From: Taeniopygia guttata | Taxonomy: Eukaryota > Chordata > Aves > Passeriformes > Estrildidae | Length of the DNA stretch: 64,000 nucleotides | NCBI RefSeq assembly: GCF_048771995.1 | Contig: NC_133032.1 | Location: 22,049,501-22,113,500 of the forward strand | Direction: 5' to 3' | Part shown: positions 1-12,600 of the stretch, in pieces | How positions within the stretch are numbered: the stretch's first letter is position 1 | Layout: each line of letters begins with the position of its first letter | Program-made: the position numbers and the translations under genes | The notes under the pieces: model-generated | What the model was told of the DNA's origin: nothing | The model's input: the letters and a program-made list of their open reading frames with translations, nothing else | Database searches by the model: none

Positions 1-494
1 TAAGTGCTACAGCAATGTCCTTCTAGTGTCCTCAAAATGCTCATGCCGAGAGACAGGACATACTGGGCCTTACAAACACTGCATTTGGTAAGCAGTTTCC
101 TATAGGTATTTCCACAATTTAGCATCCATCAGTAAACTGTGCCAATCCTTAGTCCCTGGTGGTCATGAAACAGGTACTCCTCAAAGCTCCAATAACTACA
201 AGAATTAGAGCTGTTGTTGTGTGCTACCTCTCCCTGTCCCTTGAACAGCCAGATAAGCTATGATGAAAAAGATACCACCAAGAAGGAGGAGCATGGCTGC
301 CCCTGTGGAGGAACACCTTAGATCTGGCCAAGGAAACTGTGATGAAAACATGTCTTGTTGAGAGACCATGGCTCATTTTGTCAAGAGGGACAAAGGAAAC
401 AGTATGAGCAGTCAATGCCTGCAACCTTCAGACTGTTGTGTTTCCATCAGCAATTCAGCTTACTTGCTAGCACTCCAACCTGCAGGGAGATTAC
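1..494 (-). other. PLEKHM3 intron, incomplete
   Basis: This is the intron downstream of the 495-640 exon, running off the window edge. I see no exon, repeat or RNA gene in it. Confidence 0.7.
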
Positions 495-640
495 CTTGTG
501 TTTAGAAGTGTCCCAGTTGTGAACCAGCCGTGCAGGGATAAGGAAGCTGTCATCCACATGGCAGGTGCTGCAGTAATACCATCCACTGTAGCTGCACACC
601 TTGGCTTTCCCATTGGACAGACCTATGGAGCGTTGACAGC
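495..640 (-). CDS. PLEKHM3: PLEKHM3 third coding exon (start of cysteine-rich zinc module)
   Basis: This 146-nt exon encodes residues 514-562. With the previous exon it forms a C512-x2-C515 pair, then C529, then C537-x2-C540 followed by H541. This is the beginning of the C-terminal zinc-binding region shared with PLEKHM1 and Rubicon-type proteins. The segment [13 protein letters not shown] is nearly identical to the family sequence as I remember it. Borders: acceptor TTTTCTCTAG|GCTGTC at 640 and donor AAACACAAG|GTAATC at 495. The next exon is outside the window. Confidence 0.93.
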
Positions 641-3600
641 CTAGAGAAAAGAGAGGAGCAAAAGTCTGGGTTTGTACACCAAGCCAGAGGTACACATTCA
701 GCATGGAGTCAGAAAAGTATTCCTCAATTTGAGATCCTTTTAATATTTTATTTCTTTTACCCAAGAGACATTTCTCATTCCATTAAAAAAAATTATAAAT
801 AATTATCAGTATTCTTGGACTAGCACTGAAAAAGCACACACTAACTTAGGCATCTGTGATAGAGTTCAAACAGCAGTCAAAAGATACTTAGCACTTCTCA
901 AGAAACAAAGGCAGAACTTGCTTGTGAGACACTGGGCATTTAAAAGCCATGGCCATGTGAAAACCATGGCCTGAAGCTTAGACAAGGCACATTCTAAGGT
1001 ATGCTTGCTCCAGAGAGCTCCCATTTTCCCCACAAGAGAATGGGCCAGCATTGCCTGCCTGCAGGAGTGCAAGCCAGCTCCTGCTGGCAGCCAGAAGGGA
1101 TGCTGACTTGGCAGGTAAGACTCAGCCACAGAATTAGAACAGCCAAGGCAAACCACAGTCAGATCATGAATAATAACTGAGCAGCAGTCACACTGAGAAT
1201 GAGTAGTTCTTTACTAGCAGTAGTGACACAGTTCAGTTTCCAACAGGGTTTTTTTTTTTCCTTACAATTGCATTACTCTGTGTCTTACAAGGTCTGAGGT
1301 CTGCCTGACACTTTTTGCACAGCTAGATCCCTTCCCTCCTCCTCTCCCTAGTGTAGAGTCCCTGGGGAAAAACAATGTATTCAAAAGCTCCTGCTGTAGT
1401 TGGAAAGAACTAATGCAGAGATCTCCTTCACCTGACCACCTGTTTCCACAAAACACATAAAAACTCAACATACCTGACACTTCTGTCTTTCAATAGTGAC
1501 TAAAATGAGCCAGAAGGTTCATATTATATTAGGGTAGATGGCTGAAGACAGACAGCACAGTCACATTAAACAACCTACTCAGGAAGTGAGGTTAATAATG
1601 TTTGGGTAAGATACATCATGTGGCTGTTAATAACACCTCTAGACACAGCATACATGACAGAATTTCTGCTTCTCCTTCAAATGCCAGTGTCCCCATATGA
1701 CATTTATAGCTTCAGCCAGAGCACCAGAGCTCAACTCTGGCATGTGCTGTATGCTCAGACAGTTTCTCCTGCAGCTGACTAGAAATACTGAGTAGCAGAA
1801 TCTTTGTACATCACTTTTACTGCAAAAGCATTGGCTAAACAGAGTTTTTCAGACAGAGTTCAGATAGAAGTCAACTGACCGATTGCTTTCGTCAATATAA
1901 TTAATTTCATTTCGTGTAATTCTGTGACTTCTCCAGCTGAAAGCATCTCTTCTCCCTAGCAGAAGTTACCCTGATTCGAGGAAAGATTGCAGGTCAGCTG
2001 TTCTAGGCACAAACTGAGCTCCCCCTTTCCTACATCAAATGATGTCACCATGTCGTCGTTCCCCACCCCCCCCAAAAAATCACTGGAATAACCTACCAAC
2101 ACAATTAGCTCATTTCCACCTCTTTCACACTCCAGAGCCATTTGGCCAAGGATTCTCTGCAATACACACTACCAAGTGAATCAGTATGGGACATGTCCTG
2201 TTTCCATCTCCTTCTTCCCCTGCCTTTTTTTTTTTTTTTTTTTTTTTTTAAGAAAGGACATGCCGTTTCTTGGAAAAAGTAAACATATAAACTGGTCAGT
2301 TGATAAAAGAGATAATTATGTTCCTATCTTCTCCTTTACCCTTCATAAGACCAGAACATAAGTATTAATGAAGTTCTAGTGGTAAAGCAGTGTCTGAAGG
2401 CAAATAGTCTCCCAATTCAATGTCACTGAAACCTTACAAACATTCCCCACTACCCAACACTTACTTGTCTGGGGATAAGGATGGGACAGGACATACTGAT
2501 TTCACCTAACTAGCACCATGCATTCCACTAGCTGCTACCTTGTCTTAATGCCCTAAATCCTGTCTGTTAGACTGAAGGTAATAACAAGAAAGTTCAATTT
2601 TAATTGCCAAAATTCTAGACTAAAACATTTGCAGTTGAGAATTAACCACCTTAAGGCCTAATTTCTTGCAGCCTCCAAGAGCCAGAAACTCATTCCAGTC
2701 CCTGGAGACAGTTTTCTCAGGAGAGGAGTGATAAAGCACAGAAATGCTGAGGGGCTTCTCTCCTCCTCCCTATATCCAGCCCACAAGAACTGAGGTCTCC
2801 TCTCAGGGTGAGGAGAGTCTCAGCAATCTTGGATGCCCTTCATCTTCCGAAAAGGTGGTTTTATGAAGAGGAGGAAGTGGAAGAAATTCATACCCAACCA
2901 ACATGCATTGCTTTCTCGCTTGTTACAGCCCTCTCCTAAGCCCACTTTTGTTCCCTTGTTCCTCTTTACACCTAGTATTTTTCATTCTTCATCATATCCT
3001 CAAGAAAATATGTTCTGTAAAGCTACATAACAGTTGTGTAGCTGGGGTTTGTTAGATGATAATGTGGCGCTGGTATCCACTTTACATCCTCCTCTACTTT
3101 CCAAGCTTTGCTGTTTGAAAATCACCATCTTTTCCATACCTCTCTGTTGTGATTCATAATGATGGCTATTTCTACAACCCTTTCAAATCAAGTTATCAAA
3201 GCACTGATTTTCTTTGATGTTATGCAGTTCAAAGTGGTGTAGTGTGACAAACATATTTCTGTGGCATAGACCACTTATGCTACTATGTTTTTTTAAGATG
3301 AAAAAAAATAGATGAGAGAGAAAGAAGAGGAAGAAGGAATAACCATTGGCTTAATGACCTTGGAAATCCTGCACCTGGGCATTCGGGTACATCAACTTGC
3401 CATGATGTTTACCAGAAACAAAGCTAGTACTGATTCCTGGCTTAAAACTCTTGAGCACCTCTCCCAGCAGGACAATCAGATGTAGCTGACCACCTCCGAG
3501 ATGGCTAACACAATTCAACAGACAGTCATAGGGTTTGGGAAGGGACCGTGTTTGCAGAGAAAACACTTACTTGCCTACATAACTAGAGAAAGCACCTTGC

Positions 3601-6600
3601 ACAGGATGGGAGAAAAAAGCAGCAGAACTTTCACCAAACCTCTCTCACCTATCCCTAATGCTCACACAGAATATTATCTATATACCATCTGTACAAAGGT
3701 CCGGCAAACCCGGATCCTAATGCAAAGAGATCATCCCACCCTACAGAATGTTACAGAGGGAAGAAGTGTAGCTGTAAAGTATACTTAGCAAAGAGAGGGA
3801 AGGAATCATCCCAAACCTTTCATCATGGAAAATACAACAAAACAGCCTTGGAATCAAGGAAAGAAAATAGGGGTTAGAAAAAATAGCAGCAAGAAAGTGC
3901 TGCTGGGCACAGATGAATCTCCCTCAACAACATGTCTGTGAGCAGAGCAGGAGTATCAACATCAAGAGGCTCATGTCCAAGTGTGAAGCCTTCAGGAAGA
4001 ATTTAGTACAGAAGGTGAGGTTAAAAAGTTGTAACAAAACTCTCTCCTTGACTTAAGGTGGTAGACAAGTATGGTGGAGGAATCCAAGACATCTGAACAC
4101 AATTCCTCTTCTCCATGGAAAACACCACTTTCAGGTTGCTGCATACTCTTGTGGTCAAGGAAGACACACACAACGATCCTTTTTTATCCAGATACCTTTC
4201 ATCTTTTAGCAAGAAAAGATTGGAGCAGCTCCACAGTGAAACAGAGAAAGTGAAAGACCAAATTAGAATCAAGTACACAACTGTTTTCCTTATTCAATAA
4301 AGTTCCTTGTTCGGTAACAGGAAAAAGCAAGTCCCTTGTGATTGTGTGCCATAATTAAATCTGTGACAGATTAGCTTAGAAGCTAATTCATTTAGAAACA
4401 ACATACAATACAAAGAAAAGAAAATGATCCACAGACTTCAAAAGGCTTTCAGCTTTATAAAGGCATAAAGCAGACTAAGCAGAAGAAACACAGCAACAAA
4501 TTTTCAGTGTTAGATCAGACATACAACATTGCTCTATCAGCTCAGCACCAACAGAAATAAGGTGAGAATTACTTCAGTTGCTTATCTTTATTCCTGTGCA
4601 TCTATTCCAATTCAGTCCACCATGGGAAAACTCAAATTCACAAGGAAGACACACTAACAATCCAACTCAGTTCTCTCTTATGTCTACCCAGGTTTGCATT
4701 ATGCTTTGTCCTTTTCCTGCCATTACTTTCCAGAGCAATTTTATTTCAACTAAATAATTAAAAACTTATAAACCTCCAAGCAAAGTCTGACACTACTCAC
4801 CTTGCCTATATTTTTTGTGAGCTTCTTATAAACTTTTAAAAAAAGACAACAAAACCTTAACAGATTAAAGTAAAAAAAAAAAATTCTGTGTTGAAACCAT
4901 GTGGTTTTGACCCTACCAAGTTATAATTACCTCAGCAACATGTAAAACTCCTATCATGTCATCAGTGTACACATCTTATTTTAATTATAAACTAGATTAG
5001 CTTCTCCAGAAATAAGGAAGGGTTCGTACATCCAAAGGATGGCCCAATTGTTCCAAGTCAATGGAAACCTTGACTATCAGCTATAGCTCAGGACTAAGTG
5101 CTAAAATAACAGACTTTCCATCTTCCTTAGCACCATTTGAAGGTACAATGCCTGTCTTTCTTGTCTTACACATTCCAGTTCAGCTGACTTAGCCTACCAG
5201 TGCAGGCTTGGTGGCTGCGGGCTGAGGAGGCTGGACACTCCAGACAGTGACCCATCCCACCCATGGGAGATGTCTCACAGGCACCCAGCTTCAGAGCAGC
5301 ATTCCAAGGAACATGAGAGGAATTATCCCCTAGGAACCCAGCCTTTCTTCAAGCAGCGAAGATTGAATTAGTGTAGACATCCAATATTTACATGGCTGGC
5401 GGTAGGTAGATTTCCCCTCTTGAGTTTCATCAGAAGATAGGTTCTTTTACCTTTTATGTCAAATTCTAAGAGGTGGCAAAGTTACATTCTTCCCAGAGAA
5501 TATGCTCTGAGGAAATTACAAACAGATTTGAAGATACACTTTACACATAGGCTGTTGTTTGTGACCCTTTTAACACATGGCCAGCTTACATTCTCCTACT
5601 GCACATTTTCAAATCCTTTCCCTGTGTTTGCAGGACAACAGTGCTGAGGAATAACACCATAAACCTCAAACTAATCTGGTATTCCTTTCCCCATGCCCTT
5701 ATAGGATTAAGGGTGCTTTGCTGAGACTCTGAAGTGCTCCCCGACAGAAGGAAATGGGATCTACCATGGACTTATTGGTAGGATTCAGTAATTCACCAGC
5801 TCTTGGGTCAGGAACGGGAACTGAACACACTCTCTGGGCCAGCTCTTGAAGCCTGCCTGCCAGCTAGAAGTAAAGAGATAATGTAAGCATAATTAATAAT
5901 GGCATTCCCACTTACACAGTCAATTACATTCATATTTGGTTCTACACACTGAGAAGGCAGACCAGAGAACAGGGCAAAGAGCAGGCCAGCCATTTGTGTG
6001 ATCAGAACACTGGTGCCAGCACCCTCAGCCAGGTCATTTAGCAAAATGAGTCTCTACTTAACCCAGTTTTCATTTCTGCTCTGTAGTCACTTTGAACACC
6101 ACTTACCCCTGCACTGCTCACTCCTTGACTTACACTGAAGGCTACCTGGTTTGCCAAGTTTAATTTATTTAATACAGTATTAGGATACCTAGAAATAACC
6201 AGCTCTGTTTCTGTTTGAATACACAACTGGTTTTCTATCTCCTTTTAAAAGAAGGAACAACTGTGCACTAAGTGTGGTTACATATTTTTATCAATGCTAT
6301 TTGGCTGAATTTCTTCTTGGTCGCACATCACTATCACAGCACTGCCTCAGGCACATGAACTATTCAGATTTACACAGCACAGGTACATGTCAGAGACTAT
6401 AGATGTTGCAGAAGGCCAGACCAAGAACCTAAACCCTTCCTAGCAGCTGGCCTCTGGTTTGTTCTCTAATTTCTTTTATATTGCCCCTGATTTGATCCAC
6501 ACGCAATAGTTTTGTAATAATACACAGCTTTGGCATGTGACAGAAGAGGGAAAGCCTTGCCAACACACAAAATGTCTTCGTTTTGCAGCAGTGGACCCTA

Positions 6601-9600
6601 AAGCAGCCATTTTCCTTCAGTGTTTGTCCATCAAGGCTGCACATCTGCAAGGACATTCTGATGCTAAACAAGTACACAGTGCACTTCACAGGACTTTTTT
6701 TCCAGAGCAGCATTAGAAGGGGCTCCCTGTGATGCGATAACACCTTCGAGATGTACCCATCTTTGCTACCTCTTCTCCTCTGTCAAATTTTGTCAGAATA
6801 GTCAGGTAGATCCAAATTTTATGGGACAAGAGTAAAACTGAGCAAACAGCATTGGGACATAAGCTTTGCTTTCTTAGAAAACTAAATTAGCAGCCATGGC
6901 CCAAAATAACTCAGGACCCTGGTATGAACTGCAACTGCAGAGAAAGTATTGTGCAGATGCCAGTGCCTTTCTGGGAAGGTAAGGTCTTTAGTCACAAAAG
7001 CTGGCTTGACTGATTTAAAAGATGCTAGCCCAACCAATAAAGCTCTCTCTTGCACATAATTCCTTAAGAACCTCTGGGTTCTCCAGAGAAGAACTGTGGG
7101 GGTGGTGTATAAGTGTTGGAGTTTTCATGTCTGAAGAATACTTCCTTTTGTCCAGATGTAGCTTTTTCCCATCTCAACAAAAGTGAGACTTGGACATTTA
7201 GACTGCCTGATTTGGGCATTCTTTTCTTTGAACTCTATGCCAAAAGATCTCTCAAGACTGGTTTCATACAACAAATGGACAAGAAAGGTCCCCAGACAAC
7301 CAAGAGTTCTTTGAGGGTAGTGGAACTCATACCTAGCACCCACAAGCCAGGAAGAAACAAGGCATAGCCAGAACAGCCTATGCTTACAGTAGAGACACAT
7401 TCAGACCCAGCAGAATTGAGCTCACAATAGTACAATAAATTAGCATGTACTGAAAACCTGCAGAGTTGTTGACAGGGACAGATTAGAGCAATGGGGTCAC
7501 CTAAACCCACACAGGCAGAAAAGGCACCCTTCAAGGCTGCCAGGGGGAATATGTACATTCATCAGCCAAGACAGTTATATCAGCAGTTCCTCTTGCAGGG
7601 CTGAGAGAAAGAACTTAAACACCAGTTGATTGCAAAGCACACATCAGGGCACAGAACAGGCACTGAACTGATCAAGTACTTATCTAAACTGCACTTCCAG
7701 GCAGCAGCAGGCCAACCCCAAACCAAATCCCATGAAGGTGAAAATCTCACTCTGTGAAGGTGCCAGCCAAATCCCAGAAGGGTGAAGGACACAACCTCTA
7801 CCAGACAAAGCTGATAGTTTTCACTGTCACTTCCTCTAGTCATGCCATCCTAGAACTGCACTGAAGAACTCATCAATGAAGATTAAATGGCCTCTGTGAT
7901 CATAACTGATCACTGATAAGCAGGTTTAATCAACCCAAGTATGTGGTATCTTCCAACCTTTACCCAAAATGAGCTGTCATATGGCAAAGCACTGCGGCCC
8001 AGCACACTTGTTTTGAAACACGTAGGTCCAGGGCAAATAAAGTGCTCCCTGCTACATGAATTCCAGTCACCCTTGTTTGGAAACACTCCCCCCACTCCTC
8101 CCAACAAGTCAGTGACCTTGTTTAAACATGATGTATTTTCCAAATACTAACTTAGACCATGCATTTTTCTGCTCAGCTGGTTTAGAAATCCCACTGCTAG
8201 CAGTGGAAGTTTTACTTTTAAATGAATAGAAATAGGGCCTGAAAGTTACATACAAGACTAAAAGACTAAAGCCTAAAGTGAAGATACCTAAACAATAAAA
8301 CCTCTACAGTGCAAAACATTCCTAGGGGATTTTACAGAGTCTCAAATACAGGGAAGGTAAAAAGCTGCTGAAGCCTTGGAAGAAAGAGATCAATTGAAAT
8401 GAAACCAAGCACAAAACAAATACAGCACTTAGAAAAAGCACAATCCTAAAAGCCCTGGACAGGTGAGGACAATGGTTATTCAGAACTAAAATGTGACAAG
8501 AGTGCTAAAAACCTTCCAAAGGACCTTATGGTATTTTATTATTGTCCTGCATTTTCTAGGTTTATCCTCTAGCATTTTTATTTCAGTGACATGCTACAAA
8601 ATAAGCATTGGGTATAACGACGGTTCACTAAGGATTTGGTAAATTCAAGGATGCTTCTCAACTATCTGTATTTGAGAAGTTTCAACTGTAAGGCTTTTAG
8701 AGAAGTTGAACAAAGTTGACATCACACATGACTATTTAGTTTTGTTTTTAAATTACACTTGCTGCCTTGCAACCTATTAGGAAATACTTTCTTTTCATTA
8801 AGGGAGGAAAAAAAAGTAAGTTTATTTTTACTGTAGTAGTGACTGATTCCAGACCAAGGGGCTGAGATAGAGCAGAGGTTGCATGACCCGTGCATGTTGC
8901 ACTGGGCTGTCCCCCAGCTACACACAGGATCACAGCACTAGGTGCAGAATGATTCCTTGAAAGACAACAGCTCTCCATCTGCGTCTTCATTTGACAGGGC
9001 TGCAAGCTCAGGAAATAGCACATTCACTAACCCTGGCTTCTCTGCACCTAGTGTTCAGCTCAGCCAGCCAAGTCATTCAAGCCCTAATAGCAGTATTTAT
9101 CGTTTTGGCAAGTGAGGAGACATGGAGAAAGCAGGGAGGAAAAGACAGAAGGCACCCTAGAAGAGAAGCAAGGAAAGCCAGACAGACAAATGAAAGGGTG
9201 TAGAGCACATTTTCCAGAAGGCAGAAATTCCCACATCCATTAGGACTTACTGTCTAAGTAACAGAGTTCCTGGCAGACACAACTGACTTCTCTGGAAAAA
9301 ATGTCTGTTTTAATAAAGGTCAGGGGGAAAGAAAACAAAAGGTGAAACAGAAGAGAGCCATCAAAAGAACAGGAGCTATGCAAAAACAGGAGGCAATGGC
9401 AAAGGCCATTTATCTTCCCCATCTATAGAAAAGTGATGCCCCGTGACAAAAAATAATGATAATGAAGGACACCTGGAGATATTTGCTCCTTACAGACCTC
9501 CAGGAGAACTCCTCCAGGAGAAATGCCTACCTTTCCCTAGAAGCTTTTCTCTAAGCCAAAAATATAAATAATGGCCACAAAATTAAAAGGGTTTATAAAC

Positions 9601-12600
9601 TCCCTGCCTTTCCACTGCGAATCAGTGGTTGGTTCAATAATTTTTTTCAAATTACAACAAGTAATGCCCTGCCCTCTGCAGTAAAACGGAGTTACAAATG
9701 TGAAGGAAAGCTTTTGTATCTGCTGATCAAGCAAAAGACAACTTTTTTCCAACTGCCCTTCTGACTCCAGGGTATGAACACTTTGTCCTCCCTGCCCCAC
9801 GACTACATCTGACACCACCTCCCTGGAGTTGAAAAGTGCTACCCAGACTCCAAGATAAACCTGTCAATAGCGAGGCACAAACATGCACATTCTTCCCTAC
9901 CTGCTTGTGAATATCAGCTGTTTGTCGGGGACCAATTCCTTAAAAAGCTTTTACTGAGGGAGAAAAGGAAAGGGGGATGCCAAGAGCATTTCAAACAGGA
10001 AAAATGGAGAGGGGAACCCCACAAAGACTGCAAAGAGAAAATAAATTTTAAAAAGCCTGTCCCCATTAGGTCCTCCCAGCAACCTTCTTTATCAGAGGTT
10101 CATTGTCAATCAATTAGCCAAGGCAGCAGGGGTCTGGAGGAAGGGGGGTAGCTCGAGAGACAATGGTCTGCCCTGTTGTATTACTATTTAATCGCTTTTC
10201 CTAAATAAATAAAGCAGCCCTGAGGTGCTGTCATGTCAAGGGAATTTATAACAAAAAACCCCTTCATTTTTCATTGGTCATTACTTTTCCTTCCCTCCCA
10301 CCCCTGCAGGACTAGAGAGGGTTATTACTGTAGCCGTAAGTTCCATCTTTGTGTTGCTTGCCTTTGATTCCCACTCGGACCTTGCCACTTTCTGGCACTA
10401 ATTTGTCAGGCTGAACAAAGGAGGGATTTGTACCTCCTGTAAGGTCTCAATTAGGAAAGGCTTCTGCTGTATTATGTGCCATTGGGACAGGACACAAAGA
10501 CGGTAATTACAGGAATTTGCACTAAATGGCTGAAGAATTCAACGCAAAACTTTTCTTCCTCCCCCCTCCTCATCTTTCCCCAAGCTTACCCCTCCCAGCA
10601 GCCCTGGGGAAAACCGCTCTCAATGCCTGCAAGCTGTAATTACCAACAGCAGGCCCCTCAGGTTAAACAGCAGCCCAAGCCCGGAACGGCACAACTGCCT
10701 GCAGGGAGCAAGGAAAAGGAGAGAGGCTCAGCTTGCCTGTATCCCTCCTCAGCACAAACTTTCCCGAGCCAAACAAAGTTCCTCCAGTTTCTCCCAATTA
10801 TAACTAAAATTATTTATTTCTCTGCTCCACGGTAACAACTCCAAGTTTCAGACAGCCCTAAGGGTCTCAGGAATGGCAAAGGACTTGCTCCTACAGAAAC
10901 TGCTGTGAAACCCTCGGGAACAGAGAATCCCAGTGACCAGCTCCCCACAGACCCTCCAAACTCAAGATGATTTTTTTCTGCACAAGAACATTTGTTCAGT
11001 GTGGCAGACTAAAAGGAGACCACAGGAGTATTGGAAATGCCTCAGGCGTATCAAGAAAAGACATCATGCAACCCTAGTCAGAGCACCTTATTTTTGTGAG
11101 GAATACATGAGTGAGTGGAAACTAACCATCCCATGTTCAGGAGAGGGAATCCATCCTTTCCCAGAGAAAAGTCTGCTCCCATACTACATAAAGCAAGACT
11201 AAAATCTGCTTCACACTGGAGACATGTATTTTGTTGCCATCCCAGGGGCCTCCTATTTTAGAGGAGGTAATTGAAAATATTCACTTGAAACTTTCCTGAA
11301 CCTCAGTCAGAAAATTAAGCAAAATATAAAACAAATTACACCAAGTCATACAAATGTGGCCAAGAACAGAACTGGATTCAGGCAGAAGCCCAAATACTAT
11401 GACCAAATCATTAACTGGAATGATGCCAACCTTCATGATGCTCCAGCTGCCACGTGGGTGTCATCCACTATAGAAAGATGAGCAGGAACATGACCTGCAG
11501 GTGCCTACCAGAGAAGGACAAACCCAACTGCACCCACAGACAATTTTGAGGGCAGTCCAGTGCTTCTAGGGGCCAGGTACTCCCTGGACGGGATTCAGGC
11601 CAGCCTGCAGGTCCTGGGCCCAAACAGATACTCCCCAGAATCCTGTGTGGCTTCAGAGCAACGTAAGACCCACACCCCAAAGCAGCATGGAGAGGAGGCA
11701 GGACCATCACAGCTCCTGTAATACAAGAGAAAAAGTCTCCAAAAGAGCTGTTTCTGCTTGAGCTGACAATTTCTAAGTGAGTGTAACTAAAGCAAGTCAG
11801 AGACTATAGTTTAGGCATTAAGGTGCCCAAATTTGCTCCACACAGGTGCCCTTGCTAAAGTAAAATGATAATGAAATGCATTCAGACACATTCTCTCTAT
11901 TTTCACTTCCTTCCCAAACTGGATAAAAACGTGATCTTGCCTACAAGACTAGAGTCAGACAACAAATTCAAACCCCTTTGATTCTGCACCACCTTTACAG
12001 TGTCCCGAATCAAGAAAACAGTTCAGCCACCCTGCAGGGCAGCCCTGGCCCATGTAGTGCTGTATGTGCACGATCTAATGTTTCAGCCCTGCTCACCAAA
12101 AGCAGACGAACCTCTGAATATCCCGTAGCTTTTTCTCCACATTTGACAGAGAGAAAGGCTAACTAGAGCCACAGTGAGAGGCAGGGAACAGCTGTGCTGC
12201 TAAAGCACACACATGCTCTTTCAAGTGATTTTCTTTTCCTGCAGAGGGGGTGCAGATGCTGTAACCTGGCTGCTCACCTGCACACTTGAAGCTCTGTACT
12301 GTGAGCCCTCTCTCTAGAGACAGTGTGGTCAGGATGCTCAGGAAGCTGGTGGTCACAGACTGGCGCTTGGTCTTTCTAAGATCATTTCCAAAGGGCCGAT
12401 CTCCAGGTTTGTTCCTAAGCGTCACCTGTGGGTTTTGGCTTAAACTTCGAGTAGCATTGGCTGCTGCCTTCAGCGCCTCCATCCACTCCTGGGCCCTCTG
12501 ACGGGTCTCTGCGCGCAGGCGCAGCACATCTTGGGGAAAAATGACCTGAAAGCAAGAGTCACAGCCATCCTGAGTATCTGTCTGGACCGACAGGCACACA

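Larger units (their letters stand above)
641..12277 (-). other. PLEKHM3 intron of about 11.6 kb
   Basis: This intron lies between the PH exon and the zinc-module exon. It contains a T homopolymer at about 2,226-2,249 and a compositionally distinct, transcription-factor-site-rich stretch at about 10,060-10,460 listed separately. All open frames in it are short, lack family similarity and differ between strands. I recognise no other gene. Confidence 0.75.

Noticed and set aside
12159..12277. Continuation of the PLEKHM3 PH-exon frame beyond 12278
   Set aside because: The donor at 12278 joins in phase to the 495-640 exon and restores the conserved CAGCQRSIG sequence. The extension is intron.
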